From: Microbulbifer agarilyticus
GTDB lineage: Bacteria > Pseudomonadota > Gammaproteobacteria > Pseudomonadales > Cellvibrionaceae
Length of the DNA stretch: 64,000 nt
NCBI RefSeq assembly: GCF_019800665.1
Contig: NZ_JAHVKO010000004.1
Location: forward strand, 558,001 to 622,000
Direction: 5' to 3'
In this document: one piece after another, positions 17,549 through 26,691 of the stretch
Layout: every line of letters begins with the position of its first letter
Numbering within the stretch: the first letter of the stretch is position 1
The notes under the pieces: model-generated
What the model was told of the DNA's origin: nothing
The model's database searches: none
What the model saw: the letters and a program-made list of their open reading frames with translations, nothing else
Program-made: the position numbers and the translations under genes

Positions 17549-19774
17549 TTAGAACTGGAAGCGTACGCCCGCTTCAACACTGCGTCCGGCTTCCGGGGCG
17601 AAGTCGCGCAGCAGAGAAGTGGACTGGCGAATCTCTTCGTCCAGCAGGTTGCGCGCGCTGGCGAACAGAACAGCGTTGTTGCCGCCGATGTTCAGGTTGT
17701 AGCGCGCGGTCAGGTCCATGCGGGTGTAGCCCTCGGTTCCCTCTTCGAAGGCACCGGCGCGTTCCTGTGCAGACGCTTTGGTGGTGCGCAGCTGCCAGTT
17801 CCACTGGTCGTAGTTGCCACCGAAGGCCAGGCCAACGCGCAGCGGCGGCATACGCGGAACTGCACGGCTGTTGTCGACGATTTCTTCGTGCTCGTGGCCT
17901 TCTTCTTCCTCTTCCTCGTGGTGCAGTTCGAGGTCGCTGGTGAAGCTGGCGCGCACGCTGTCACCGAACAGCTCTACGTAGTGACCACCGGCGAAGGGGT
18001 AGCGCACGGACGCTTCAGCACCGTAGAAGACCGCATCGCGGTTGGTGTAGCCGTAGATCGCCAGGCCTTCTTCTTCGTGTTCCTCTTCGAGGTGCACTTC
18101 GCCTTCTTCATGCCCTTCTTCGAAGAGCTCGCCGGTGTTGGCGGCGTAGATGTAATTGTTTACGCGGTTGTAGAACAGGTTGGCTTCAACCTGTAGCGCG
18201 TGCCAGCCGGAACCGCCTTCGTTGTGGTGGTGGTAACCCAGTTCCAGGTTGAAGGAGTTCTCTTTATCGAGATCTTCTTCGCCTTCCAGGTAGCGTGCTT
18301 CCGCCAGGTGCTCACCATCGGCGAACAGCTCTTCGGCCACCGGCGCGCGCTCGGCGTGGGTCAGGCCGAAGCTCAGGTGCTGGTGCTCGGCCAGGAAGTA
18401 CTGCAGGGTGCCGCTCAGGCCCAGCAGGTTGAAGTCCTGAGACGCGCCTTCCTGCGGGTCGATGGTGACCTGCTCCAAGCGGCCGCCCAGATCCAGGTGC
18501 CAGTCACCCCAGGTGCGTTCCTTCATGGTGAACACGCCGATGCTCTGGGTGTTGCTCGGCTGGATAAACGCTTCGTCACCCACCGCGGCAAAGTCTTTGT
18601 CGCTCAGTTGCAGGCCGTAAGCGCCACGCCACAGGCCGCCGTTGTCGTGGGTGATTTCCACGCGGGTTTCCCAGGCTTTATTGGTGAAGCGGGTGCCTTC
18701 GACGTCTTCTTCCAGCTCAACGTGCTCGTAGTCGTTGTAACCCAGACGCACGCTCAGTTTTTCCCAGTATTCGCTGTTGAAGCGGTGCTCGCCCTTCAGG
18801 TCGTAGCGGGTTTGCTGCAGGGCGATGCGCACGGCTTCTGCGCCCTCTTCGTGTTCTTCATGCTCTTCGGCGAGCTCTTCACCTTCATGCTCTTCTTCAT
18901 GGTGGTGGTGTTCGTGTGCGCCCAGCGGGATACCGTAGTTGTTGTCCAGCTGGTTTACGGAGAAGCCGACAAAACCGGTGTCGGTGATCCAGGACAGGCC
19001 GCCGCTGTAGCTGCTGGCGCGGGAATTGGTGTTGCCCACGAAGCCGTCGGTGTTGAATTCTTCCTCGTGCTCTTCATGGGTTTCGCCGGCCATTTCGTCG
19101 GCGTGCTCTTCATGTTCTTCGTGGTGCACGATGGCTTCGCCCGGGATCTGGGTGTTGCCGTTCTCGCGGTACACGCCGTCCAGGTACCAGGCCAGCTGAC
19201 CTGCACCGCCGTTCAGGCGGAAGACGCCGGCGTCCTGGCTGTTGCCGCTGTCGTGGCGCAGTTCAAAAGCGCCTTCCACTGCTTCCGGTACTTCGCTGGG
19301 GATGCGGCCGTCGAGTACATTCACCACACCGCCGATGGCGCCGCTGCCGTAACGCAGGGCAGCCGGGCCGCGCAGGATTTCAATACGCTGGGCCAGCAGG
19401 GGTTCGATACTGGCGGCGTGGTCAGAAGAGGTGTTGGAGGCGTCGGATACGTCCAGGTTGTCGCTCAGCACGCGCACGCGGTTGGCGCTCTGGCCGCGAA
19501 TCACCGGCAGGCCAACGCCGCTACCGAAGGAAGCATTGGCCACGCCCAGTTGGTTGGTCAGGGTCTGGCCCAGGGTGCCGGCAGCTTGCTGGCGCAGTTC
19601 TTCGCCGGTGAGGATGGAAACCGGGGCGGCGACTACATCGGCAGGCTTGGCCAGTGGGGAAACGGTGACATTCACCAGCTCCAGGTTTTCGTTCTTGTCA
19701 GTGTCGTTTTGAGCGTAGGCAGCAGAAGACAGCGCGCAGGCAACGGCCAGCGCCAGAGTGTTTACTCGGTACAT
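17549..19774 (-). CDS. TonB-dependent receptor with His/Glu-rich loops, ZnuD-like
   Basis: A 741-residue outer-membrane receptor with signal peptide (ALACALSSAAYA region), TonB-box-like ELVNVTVSPLAKPADVV, plug motifs VIRGQSANRVRVLSDN and IEILRGPAALRYGSGAIGG, and a terminal phenylalanine. At least four stretches predicted to be extracellular or barrel loops are very rich in His and Glu (HHEEHEEHADE, HEHHHHEEEHEGEE, EEGHEEGEVHLEEEHEEE, HHEEEEEEGHEHEE). Such loops are the hallmark of ZnuD and related zinc importers of Neisseria and Acinetobacter. Zinc is therefore the likely cargo, nickel or copper less so. A small secreted histidine-containing protein is encoded 113 bp upstream in the same direction. 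A Zur-type operator was sought by eye and not clearly found. Confidence 0.88.
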   Translation of the reverse strand: MYRVNTLALAVACALSSAAYAQNDTDKNENLELVNVTVSPLAKPADVVAAPVSILTGEELRQQAAGTLGQTLTNQLGVANASFGSGVGLPVIRGQSANRVRVLSDNLDVSDASNTSSDHAASIEPLLAQRIEILRGPAALRYGSGAIGGVVNVLDGRIPSEVPEAVEGAFELRHDSGNSQDAGVFRLNGGAGQLAWYLDGVYRENGNTQIPGEAIVHHEEHEEHADEMAGETHEEHEEEFNTDGFVGNTNSRASSYSGGLSWITDTGFVGFSVNQLDNNYGIPLGAHEHHHHEEEHEGEELAEEHEEHEEGAEAVRIALQQTRYDLKGEHRFNSEYWEKLSVRLGYNDYEHVELEEDVEGTRFTNKAWETRVEITHDNGGLWRGAYGLQLSDKDFAAVGDEAFIQPSNTQSIGVFTMKERTWGDWHLDLGGRLEQVTIDPQEGASQDFNLLGLSGTLQYFLAEHQHLSFGLTHAERAPVAEELFADGEHLAEARYLEGEEDLDKENSFNLELGYHHHNEGGSGWHALQVEANLFYNRVNNYIYAANTGELFEEGHEEGEVHLEEEHEEEGLAIYGYTNRDAVFYGAEASVRYPFAGGHYVELFGDSVRASFTSDLELHHEEEEEEGHEHEEIVDNSRAVPRMPPLRVGLAFGGNYDQWNWQLRTTKASAQERAGAFEEGTEGYTRMDLTARYNLNIGGNNAVLFASARNLLDEEIRQSTSLLRDFAPEAGRSVEAGVRFQF

Positions 19775-19887
19775 TGTTTTTTATCCTGTCGAACACGGGC
19801 AGCGGCCACCCAAGAGGCGGTTGCCCGGAAAATAAGCGTTATTAGGTCGCCCGGCGGCCTGGTAACGGCGGCATGGCGACAGAGAGA

Positions 19888-20178
19888 TCAGCTAAGAGAC
19901 AGGATTGCGGGAGGCCCACGGGCGGACTGACGTTCCGGTTGGCAGTCGCGTGCTGCTGGGGCCTGCTGCTCAATGTAAAGCGGTGCGAGGTCGTCGGAAA
20001 CAAAAGTGAGGTCACTACCACCGAGGGCGGGGGCGTGATTATTGGACAGGTCGCACAGCTGGTGCGCGCGATCTTCGATGTGAATATGCTCCGCCGCTAC
20101 CGGTTGCGCGAGCATCAGCGCAAACAGCAGGCATAGGCTGACCCAGACGGGGGTCTTATGGCGGGGACATAGGTTCAT
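19888..20178 (-). CDS. Small secreted His/Cys-containing protein next to the zinc receptor
   Basis: A 96-residue protein beginning with a signal peptide (WVSLCLLFALMLAQPVAA). The mature N-terminus EHIHIEDRAHQLCDLSNNH contains four histidines and one cysteine, suited to metal binding. The remainder is low in features and proline/arginine-rich at the end. Small secreted proteins of this kind are often found beside metal TonB receptors, and some belong to DUF2946-like groups, but I cannot assign a family. A -35/-10 pair (TTGATT, complement of 20208-20213; TATCAT, complement of 20186-20191; 16-bp spacer) would start transcription almost at the ATG, so the message may be nearly leaderless or the promoter lies elsewhere. 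Confidence 0.65.
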   Translation of the reverse strand: MNLCPRHKTPVWVSLCLLFALMLAQPVAAEHIHIEDRAHQLCDLSNNHAPALGGSDLTFVSDDLAPLYIEQQAPAARDCQPERQSARGPPAILSLS

Positions 20179-20232
20179 GCCGCGTATGATATTTGATCTT
20201 TGGGGTGAATCAAGTTACATCTGAGACTATCC

Positions 20233-20262
20233 CCCAAATTTCGCCTCATTTGGGCGTATAAT
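20233..20262 (+). promoter_or_regulatory. hisB promoter region with inverted repeat
   Basis: A TATAAT -10 box lies at 20257-20262, 70 bp before hisB. Immediately upstream, CCCAAAT (20233-20239) and ATTTGGG (20248-20254) form a perfect inverted repeat with 8 bases between, covering the place of the -35 element. No good -35 consensus is seen, so an activator-dependent promoter is possible. Confidence 0.5.
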
Positions 20263-20331
20263 CCGCGCCATCTATCCTCTGGGGCCGGCCGAGCGGGTCA
20301 TCCCCACCTCGCAACAAAGGATGTAGCCCCT

Positions 20332-20919
20332 ATGCGCACCGCCAGCGTCAACCGCGACACTCTGGAAACCAAGATCCAGGTCAGCCTCAACCTCGACGGC
20401 AAAGGTACCGGCAAATTCAACACCGGCGTTCCATTCCTCGAGCACATGATGGACCAGATTGCCCGCCACGGCATGATCGACCTGGACATCACCTGTGACG
20501 GCGACGTGCATATCGACGACCACCACACCGTGGAAGACATCGGCATCACCATCGGCAAGGCCATCAACCAGGCCATCGGCGACAAGAAAGGCATGACCCG
20601 TTACGGCCACGCTTACGTGCCGCTGGACGAGGCCCTGAGCCGCGTCGTTATCGACTTTTCCGGCCGACCCGGCCTCACCATGAACGTGCCCTTTACCCAG
20701 AAGCGCATCGGCAACTTCGATACCGAGCTGTTCTACGAGTTCTTCCAGGGCTTCGTAAACCACGCGCTGGTGACCCTGCACATCGACTGCATCCGCGGCT
20801 TCAACGCGCACCACCAGATCGAGACCGTATTCAAGGCCTTCGGCCGCGCCCTGCGCATGGCCCTGACCCCGGACCCGCGCATGGAAGGCGCCATGCCCTC
20901 CACCAAGGGCGTGCTGTAA
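20332..20919 (+). CDS. hisB: Imidazoleglycerol-phosphate dehydratase
   Basis: A 195-residue monofunctional HisB. It dehydrates imidazole glycerol phosphate to imidazole acetol phosphate, step 6 of histidine synthesis. The two metal-binding motifs of the family are present: [13 protein letters not shown] followed by [14 protein letters not shown], and in the second half [24 protein letters not shown]. The length matches the single-domain enzyme of Pseudomonas and relatives rather than the fused E. coli protein. It opens the operon, with hisH 18 bp downstream. The start ATG at 20332 gives [16 protein letters not shown], as in orthologues. Confidence 0.97.
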   Translation: MRTASVNRDTLETKIQVSLNLDGKGTGKFNTGVPFLEHMMDQIARHGMIDLDITCDGDVHIDDHHTVEDIGITIGKAINQAIGDKKGMTRYGHAYVPLDEALSRVVIDFSGRPGLTMNVPFTQKRIGNFDTELFYEFFQGFVNHALVTLHIDCIRGFNAHHQIETVFKAFGRALRMALTPDPRMEGAMPSTKGVL

Positions 20920-20937
20920 GCCAGGAGACTGCTCAAG

Positions 20938-21582
20938 ATGCAAAAGATCGTCGTCCTCGACTACGGCATGGGCAACCTCCACTCCGTGGCCAGCGCCCTG
21001 CAAAAGGTCGCACCCGATGACCAGGTCGTCCTCGCCACTACACCGGAAGAAGCCGAAGGCGCTGACCGCCTGATCGTTCCCGGCGTCGGTGCCATCCGCG
21101 ATTGTATGGAAGGCTTCATCCGCCCGGGCTTCGTGCCCCTGCTGAACCAGAGCATCGAATCCGGCATGCCCATTCTGGGTATCTGCGTGGGTATGCAGAT
21201 CATGATGTCGCAGAGCGAAGAGAACGGCGGCGTCGACTGCCTGAGTATCTTCCCGCAACCGGTGAAATTCTTCGGCAGGGACCTGCACGAAAACGGCGAA
21301 CGTTTGAAAGTCCCGCATATGGGCTGGAACCGCGTAAAGCCGACCATCGACCACCCCATGTGGGATGGCATTGAAAGCGGTAGCCGCTTCTACTTTGTGC
21401 ACAGCTACTATGTGCCCGCGGAAAACAATGATGCCGTTGCCGGCCAGACCGACTACGGTGTGCCATTTGCGGCTGCGGTTACCAAGAACAATATTTTCGC
21501 TACCCAGTTCCACCCTGAAAAAAGTGCGGATGCGGGTATGCAGTTGCTGAAAAATTTCGTTGGCTGGAACGGCGTTGCCTAA
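20938..21582 (+). CDS. hisH: Imidazole glycerol phosphate synthase, glutaminase subunit
   Basis: A 214-residue class I glutamine amidotransferase. LDYGMGNLHSV opens the protein, GICVGMQIMM holds the nucleophile Cys83, and FHPEKS near the C-terminus supplies the catalytic His and Glu. HisH releases ammonia from glutamine and passes it through HisF to make imidazole glycerol phosphate and AICAR. It follows hisB by 18 bp. The gap to hisA is unusually large (206 bp) because it contains a structured repeat element at 21621-21742. Confidence 0.97.
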   Translation: MQKIVVLDYGMGNLHSVASALQKVAPDDQVVLATTPEEAEGADRLIVPGVGAIRDCMEGFIRPGFVPLLNQSIESGMPILGICVGMQIMMSQSEENGGVDCLSIFPQPVKFFGRDLHENGERLKVPHMGWNRVKPTIDHPMWDGIESGSRFYFVHSYYVPAENNDAVAGQTDYGVPFAAAVTKNNIFATQFHPEKSADAGMQLLKNFVGWNGVA

Positions 21583-21620
21583 TGGGCCGCGACAGTTGCT
21601 AACGAAGTAAGAATCTCATC

Positions 21621-21742
21621 GCGAAGGCTAAGTGCCGGGGATGGATTTTCGGAAGCGTCGGCGACAGGGATGTCGCCGACGCAGCGTACAGGGACGTATT
21701 TACAGCGGTTCCGAAAATCCATCCCCGGCGCTTAGCCGCCAC
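21621..21742 (+). repeat. Structured intergenic element, copy A (forward)
   Basis: An element of about 122 bp inside the his operon. Outer stem: 21626-21653 pairs with 21710-21737 over 28 positions, all Watson-Crick except one G-T. Inner hairpin P2: GTCGGCGAC (21657-21665) / GTCGCCGAC (21672-21680), loop AGGGAT. Inner hairpin P3: TAC (21687-21689) / GTA (21696-21698), loop AGGGAC, followed by TTTACAGCGG. The right end reads GCCGCCAC. The same plan occurs at 42175, 42351, 45121 and 60887. An RNA or cruciform DNA structure is likely; no coding capacity is seen. Confidence 0.88.
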
Positions 21743-21788
21743 GGGGCCTAATAAGCATCAATGGCCCAAGCTACAGGAAGTTATACAA

Positions 21789-22532
21789 ATGATCGTAATC
21801 CCAGCCATTGATCTGAAAGACGGCCAGTGCGTGCGCCTGCGCCAGGGCGAAATGGAAGACGCTACCGTTTTCTCCGACGACCCGGTTGCCACCGCCGAAC
21901 ACTGGCTCGGCCAAGGTGCCAAACGCCTACATATCGTCGACCTCAATGGTGCCTTCGCCGGCAACCCCGTTAACGGTGATGCCGTCAACGCCATCGCCCG
22001 CCAGTTCCCGCAATTCCCCATCCAGATCGGTGGCGGCATCCGCGACCTCAAAACCATCGAATGGTATCTGGAAGCCGGCGTTAGCTGGACCATCATCGGC
22101 ACCGCCGCCGTAAAGAATCCCAAGCTGGTGAAAGAAGCCTGCCGCGAATTTGAAGGCCACATCATCGTCGGCCTCGACGCCAAAGACGGCCTCGTCGCCA
22201 CCGAAGGCTGGGCCGAAGTCTCCGACGTGCAGGCCACCGAACTGGCCAAGCAATTCCAGGACTGCGGCGTCAGCGCCATCGTCTATACCGACATCGCCCG
22301 CGACGGCATGATGCAGGGCGTGAACCTCGAATCCACCATGGATCTCGCCCGCGCCGTGCAGATCCCCATCATCGCCTCCGGCGGTGTCAGCTGCATCGAA
22401 GACATCGAACAGCTGCTGAAAGCCGGCGACGACAAAACCGAAATCTTCGGTGCCATCACCGGCCGAGCCATCTACGAAGACAAGCTCGACCTGCGCAAAG
22501 CACAGGAACTGTGCGACAACTGGACCAAATAA
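21789..22532 (+). CDS. hisA: ProFAR isomerase (HisA)
   Basis: A 247-residue TIM-barrel protein. It isomerises ProFAR to PRFAR, step 4 of histidine synthesis. [14 protein letters not shown] places the catalytic Asp8, and [15 protein letters not shown] holds the second catalytic aspartate of the half-barrel repeat. GGGIRDL and ASGGVS form the two phosphate-binding loops. It follows hisH after the structured repeat and precedes hisF by 17 bp. The start ATG 21789 matches the family N-terminus [10 protein letters not shown]. Confidence 0.97.
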   Translation: MIVIPAIDLKDGQCVRLRQGEMEDATVFSDDPVATAEHWLGQGAKRLHIVDLNGAFAGNPVNGDAVNAIARQFPQFPIQIGGGIRDLKTIEWYLEAGVSWTIIGTAAVKNPKLVKEACREFEGHIIVGLDAKDGLVATEGWAEVSDVQATELAKQFQDCGVSAIVYTDIARDGMMQGVNLESTMDLARAVQIPIIASGGVSCIEDIEQLLKAGDDKTEIFGAITGRAIYEDKLDLRKAQELCDNWTK

Positions 22533-22549
22533 CTTACCGGGAACCGACC

Positions 22550-23320
22550 ATGGGCCTCGCCAAACGCATTATCCCCTGTCTCGACGTTGACGCCGGTCGC
22601 GTCGTCAAAGGCGTTAACTTTGTCGACATCCGCGATGCCGGTGACCCGGTAGAGGTGGCACGTCGCTACAACGAAGCCGGTGCCGACGAAGTCACCTTCC
22701 TTGACATCACCGCCACCCACGAAGGCCGCGACACCACCCTGCACACCGTGGAAAAAATGGCCACGGAAGTATTTATCCCGCTGACCGTTGGTGGTGGCGT
22801 GCGCGAGCTGCAGGACATCCGCAACTTGCTAAACGCCGGCGCGGATAAAACCGCGATCAACTCCGCCGCGGTATTCAATCCAGACTTCGTGCGCGAAGCC
22901 GCCGACCGCTTCGGCAGCCAGTGCATTGTCGTAGCGATTGATGCCAAGCAGGTGGGTAATGACAAGGAGCCCAAATGGGAAATCTTTACCCACGGCGGAC
23001 GCAAGCCCACCGGTATCGACGCGGTGGAGTGGGCGAAGAAAATGGACAGCTACGGCGCCGGCGAAATCCTGCTAACTAGCATGGACAGAGACGGTACCAA
23101 AAACGGCTTTGACCTGGCACTGACCCGCGCGATTTCCGATGCGGTATCGGTACCAGTGATTGCCTCTGGCGGTGTGGGTAATCTGCAGCACCTGGCCGAC
23201 GGTGTATTGAAGGGCGGGGCCGACGCGGTACTGGCGGCGAGCATCTTCCACTTCGGTGAATACACCGTGGGTGAAGCCAAGGCCTTTATGCAGGACGCGG
23301 GAATTGAAATGCGACTTTAA
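22550..23320 (+). CDS. hisF: Imidazole glycerol phosphate synthase, cyclase subunit
   Basis: A protein of 256 residues from ATG 22550 ([14 protein letters not shown]). It is a TIM barrel related to HisA; it uses ammonia from HisH and PRFAR to form imidazole glycerol phosphate and AICAR. The catalytic aspartates are Asp11 ([15 protein letters not shown]) and the one in VVAIDAKQ near residue 130; [15 protein letters not shown] and IASGGVGN are the conserved phosphate-site loops. It is the last gene of hisBHAF; hisI/hisE are not downstream here. A strong terminator follows at once. Confidence 0.97.
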   Translation: MGLAKRIIPCLDVDAGRVVKGVNFVDIRDAGDPVEVARRYNEAGADEVTFLDITATHEGRDTTLHTVEKMATEVFIPLTVGGGVRELQDIRNLLNAGADKTAINSAAVFNPDFVREAADRFGSQCIVVAIDAKQVGNDKEPKWEIFTHGGRKPTGIDAVEWAKKMDSYGAGEILLTSMDRDGTKNGFDLALTRAISDAVSVPVIASGGVGNLQHLADGVLKGGADAVLAASIFHFGEYTVGEAKAFMQDAGIEMRL

Positions 23321-23340
23321 TCCGCCGCTGTCGTATTAAA

Positions 23341-23374
23341 AAGGGCCGCACCCGCAGGGGTGCGGCCCTTTTTT
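23341..23374 (+). terminator. Rho-independent terminator of the his operon
   Basis: A 13-bp stem (AAGGGCCGCACCC at 23341-23353 / GGGTGCGGCCCTT at 23358-23370) with loop GCAG and a run of six T, 20 bp after hisF. Confidence 0.95.
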
Positions 23375-23404
23375 GTTTGACCGTGAAGATACGCAAAGCA
23401 GCGT

Positions 23405-23647
23405 TCAGAACTTTTGGTCCCGGCGCCAGCGCCGTGCACGCAGGCTGCCGAACGGGCGTACGTTGCCTGTATAGTCCTGCGCCGGGTTCAGAAATTCATC
23501 CAGCGCCTTTTCTGCTTCTTCTCTACAGCGAAAAGGCCCAAACGCCTTGCCGCCACGCACATTGAAATACCAATCGTCACCGAGTTTGTAAAAACGGTCT
23601 GAACGTACGGGAATTGGGGTGCCCTGTTCGCCACTACGATACTGCAT
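23405..23647 (-). CDS. Small DUF6316 family protein
   Basis: An 80-residue protein from ATG 23647 (MQYRSGEQGTPIPVRSDRF). The pattern RSGE.GTPIPVRSDRFY..G..WYFNVRGGKAFGPF..REEAEKAL.EF is what I know as DUF6316, a group of small proteins in Microbulbifer and related marine gammaproteobacteria. WYFNVRGG..GPF looks like a compact beta-sheet, and the second half is helical. No membrane segment or catalytic motif is seen and no function is known. The gene lies 243 bp downstream of ctpA in the same direction; that gap holds no further gene. Confidence 0.75.
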   Translation of the reverse strand: MQYRSGEQGTPIPVRSDRFYKLGDDWYFNVRGGKAFGPFRCREEAEKALDEFLNPAQDYTGNVRPFGSLRARRWRRDQKF

Positions 23648-23890
23648 GACTACCTCGTTACTGCTTTGCGGCTTGGAAGGCACAGGTGCAGCGCAAGTCC
23701 GCAACGGACGTCCACTGGCAGAGCCATCCAAAATAGAAAACCGGCGTTCCTGAAGTAAGTTTAGCTACTGGGTAGCTGCAGCAAATCGCAGGGGCGCCGG
23801 TTTAATTTTCAGAGCCGTTGTTTGGCAGAACTTTTCAGGTATCTACAGTTCTCTCGGGAATTTTCCTCAAGTGGTTTCTCGGGAGCCGCT

Positions 23891-25288
23891 CTACAGGTCT
23901 TCCGGATTAACCCGTGCAACCTTGTCCTTGGGCTCCGGCTCGGCGGTGGCCTGGTCCGCATCGCGGTTGACTGGCGCGCGGCGCACATACAGGTTCAGGC
24001 CCTTCAGCACATTTAATGCTTCGAACACCTGGTTGTCGCGACTGTACCAGTCTTCTTTCTCGGCCTTGGCTCGTTTGCGATCCTGGGAACCGCTTTCCTT
24101 GCCGCCGTTGCCGTTGCCCAGGTGGCCCGCCAGATCCGCTTCGGTCGAGCGCGAGCGCCCTTCCATGCGAGTGATCTGTACCCGTTCCACGGTAATGTCA
24201 GGCTTGATGCCCTGGGCCTGGATGGAACGGCCTTTGGGCGTGAAGTAGAGCGCCGTGGTGAGTTTGATGGCGCGGTCATCGTTGATCGGAATAACCGTTT
24301 GCACCGAGCCTTTACCAAAGCTGTCGGTACCCATCACCACCGCGCGGCGGTGATCCTGCAGCGCGCCTGCCACAATTTCCGCGGCGGAGGCGGAGCCGTC
24401 GTTGATCAGTACCACCAGCGGTGCGCCCTTGGTCACATCACCCGGGCTTGCGGAGTAACGCAGATTGGAAGCATCGTTACGGCCTTCGGTGTAGACCACC
24501 AGGCCCTCTTCCAGAAACGCATCCACTACTTCGACGGAAGACTGCAATACGCCGCCGGGATTGTTGCGCAGGTCGAGTATCAGGCCTTTCAGTTCGCCTT
24601 TTTTCTCCAGTTTTTTCATCGCGCGCATCAGGTCGCCGCCGGTATCCAGCTGGAACTGACTGATGCGCAGATAACCGTAGCCATCTTCCAGCATCTCACC
24701 GCGCACACTGTACACGCGCACCTTGTCGCGCTTGAGCGTCACATCGAATGGCTGCTTGTGGCCCTTGCGGCCGATGGTCAGGGTTACGGAAGAGCCCACC
24801 GGGCCACGCATCTGTTCCACCGCATCATCCAGGCTTACGCCGCGCATGGATTTACCCGCGAGGCGCAGGATCACGTCCCCGGCGCGCAATCCGGCGCGTT
24901 CCGCGGGCGTGTCGTCCATGGGGGTAATGATGGTGATGTAGTCATCCTCGACGCCCACCTCGATACCAAGCCCGGCGAACTCGCCGGTGGTGTTGGCCTG
25001 CAGGTCGGTGAACGAGCGGCTGTCCAGATAAGAGGAGTGGGGATCCAGTCCCTGCAGCATGCCCTTGATGGCAAATTCCAGCAGAGTGCTGTCGTCGACT
25101 TCTTTGACATAGCCGCGGCGAATCTGCTCGAACACCTTGGCAAAGCTGCGCAGGTCTTCCAGTGGTAGGCGGGATTCTGCCTCCAGCGATACGCGTTCTT
25201 CGGGGTCGCCCTGGCTGAGTCCCATCAGCGGCAGTGCGGTGAGTGCCGCCACGCCTAGAAGGCTGGTCAGCATTTTGGGGGTGAACAT
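23891..25288 (-). CDS. ctpA: S41 family carboxy-terminal processing protease
   Basis: A protein of 465 residues from ATG 25288 (MFTPKMLTSLLG). A signal peptide is followed by a helical region, then a PDZ domain at about 100-185 (GLGIEVGVEDDYITI, GLRAGDVILRL) and the S41 protease domain. The catalytic Ser301 (DGSASAAEI) and Lys326 (SFGKGSVQ) are 25 residues apart, as in Prc. It degrades or trims periplasmic proteins; in Pseudomonas CtpA cleaves peptidoglycan endopeptidases with help from LbcA. It lies downstream of envC and gpmI in the usual envC-ctpA neighbourhood, which fits a link to cell-wall hydrolase control. Confidence 0.93.
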   Translation of the reverse strand: MFTPKMLTSLLGVAALTALPLMGLSQGDPEERVSLEAESRLPLEDLRSFAKVFEQIRRGYVKEVDDSTLLEFAIKGMLQGLDPHSSYLDSRSFTDLQANTTGEFAGLGIEVGVEDDYITIITPMDDTPAERAGLRAGDVILRLAGKSMRGVSLDDAVEQMRGPVGSSVTLTIGRKGHKQPFDVTLKRDKVRVYSVRGEMLEDGYGYLRISQFQLDTGGDLMRAMKKLEKKGELKGLILDLRNNPGGVLQSSVEVVDAFLEEGLVVYTEGRNDASNLRYSASPGDVTKGAPLVVLINDGSASAAEIVAGALQDHRRAVVMGTDSFGKGSVQTVIPINDDRAIKLTTALYFTPKGRSIQAQGIKPDITVERVQITRMEGRSRSTEADLAGHLGNGNGGKESGSQDRKRAKAEKEDWYSRDNQVFEALNVLKGLNLYVRRAPVNRDADQATAEPEPKDKVARVNPEDL

Positions 25289-25497
25289 AATCTGCACGTC
25301 CTTGGCATTTATCGTTACTGTCTAAATCGCGGCTACTACTCGTGATGTTCCATTTGAAATTGTAGACCCGGGGTTAACCCGGGGTTTTCAACTTGGCGGC
25401 GATTCGAACTGGGGTGCGCGCGGCGGGATAAAAAGGACAGGGAAAATATGTTAGGGCGAGTGGTCGGTGGGCAGCGCAGTAAATGGAGTGTCGGAGG

Positions 25498-26640
25498 TTA
25501 TCCCCGACACCACGCGGTAGGATCCTGGGGTTTGCCATTGCGGCGAATTTCGAAGTACAGGCCGGACTGACTGGCGCCACCGGTATTGCCTACCTTGGCA
25601 ATGGTGTCACCGCGCTCTACCCACTCGCCCACCGCTCGGGTCAGTGACTGGTTTTGTCCGTACAGGCTCATATAGCCGTCGCCGTGGTCGAGGATGATCA
25701 GCATGCCCTGACCGCGCAGGTAATCGGAAAACACCACGCGTCCGCGGTGAATGGCGCGCACCGGGTTGCCCTCGTTGGCACGCAGGGTGACGCCGGTCCA
25801 GGTGATGCCGTTGGCGCGGCGCTGGCCGAAGGCGTTGGCGCGACGGCCTTTGGTTGGCCACTGCATTCGCCCGCGCTGCTTGGCGAAGGGGGTCTCATCG
25901 CTGGGGTTGATCAGGGTGGCAATGGCGCGGCCCACTTCGTCCACCAAGCGCTGCAGGCGACTGCGGTCGCTGTGCAGCTGATCCAGTTCGCCACCCTTAC
26001 TGGCCAGTTGTTTGGCGAGCTTATCCAGGGTGCGCTGGCGCTTGTCTTGTGCGCTGACTAACGCGCGGCGTTTGTCTTCCAGCTGGTCGCGTTCGCGCGC
26101 AAGGGTATCGCGTTCCCGTTCGATACCGGTACTGACGGTGGAGAGTTGGTCGAGGGTGCTGACGTAGTCGTCGATCACGCGGCTGCGTTGTTGGAGAAAG
26201 TAGTCGTGGTAGCGGAGTTGGCGGGCGATGTGCTGGGGATCTTGCTGGTTGAGGAGCAGTTTGATCTGCTCCTGGCGACCGAGTCGGTAAGCGGCGGCGA
26301 CTTCCTGCTCGACCCGCCGCTGCATACTTCGGCGGGATTCCTCGAGCTGTTTTTCTTCCTGTTTCAATTCCTGCAGTTTTTCACCGCGGCTCTGCATGTC
26401 GGACTTGATTTTGTCGATACGCTGCAGCAGTTCCGAGATGTCTTTCTCGTTGGCTTCCAGGTCCCTGAGCAGCTGGTCGCGCTCACCTTTCACCTGGTTG
26501 AGTTCCTGCTGCAGGGTTTCAATACGCTGCTTGATTTCCGCCAGCCGCGCCTGCTGCTCTTCGTCACTGGCCTGAGCAAAGCAGGTAGGCGCCAGGACGA
26601 AAGATAACAGTGCGGCGAAGATAATCCGGGGAAATTTCAT
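25498..26640 (-). CDS. envC: Murein hydrolase activator EnvC
   Basis: A protein of 380 residues from ATG 26640. A signal peptide (FAALLSFVLAPTCFA) is followed by a long coiled coil (residues about 25-235, rich in E, Q, R and K heptads) and a C-terminal M23 (LytM) domain (about 265-378). The LytM domain keeps the fold (GRVVFSDYLRGQGMLIILDHGDGYMSLYGQN) but lacks the zinc-binding set: the usual HxxxD is absent and the last HxH motif is YFEIR. This is expected for EnvC, which activates amidases at the septum through FtsEX without being an enzyme. It lies 51 bp downstream of gpmI on the same strand, the E. coli order. Confidence 0.93.
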   Translation of the reverse strand: MKFPRIIFAALLSFVLAPTCFAQASDEEQQARLAEIKQRIETLQQELNQVKGERDQLLRDLEANEKDISELLQRIDKIKSDMQSRGEKLQELKQEEKQLEESRRSMQRRVEQEVAAAYRLGRQEQIKLLLNQQDPQHIARQLRYHDYFLQQRSRVIDDYVSTLDQLSTVSTGIERERDTLARERDQLEDKRRALVSAQDKRQRTLDKLAKQLASKGGELDQLHSDRSRLQRLVDEVGRAIATLINPSDETPFAKQRGRMQWPTKGRRANAFGQRRANGITWTGVTLRANEGNPVRAIHRGRVVFSDYLRGQGMLIILDHGDGYMSLYGQNQSLTRAVGEWVERGDTIAKVGNTGGASQSGLYFEIRRNGKPQDPTAWCRG

Positions 26641-26691
26641 CGTCTCTGCTTTTCTCGCATTTGGGAGTGCCCGCGCGGCGGGCATCCTCGA

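Noticed and set aside
18200-19930. Open frame of 576 codons on the plus strand
   Set aside because: It is antisense to the ZnuD-like receptor; its composition (V, A, G, Q and F-rich) mirrors the complement of the His/Glu-rich loops.
25498-26640. Broken M23 peptidase
   Set aside because: The missing zinc ligands are normal for EnvC, which is an activator and not an enzyme.
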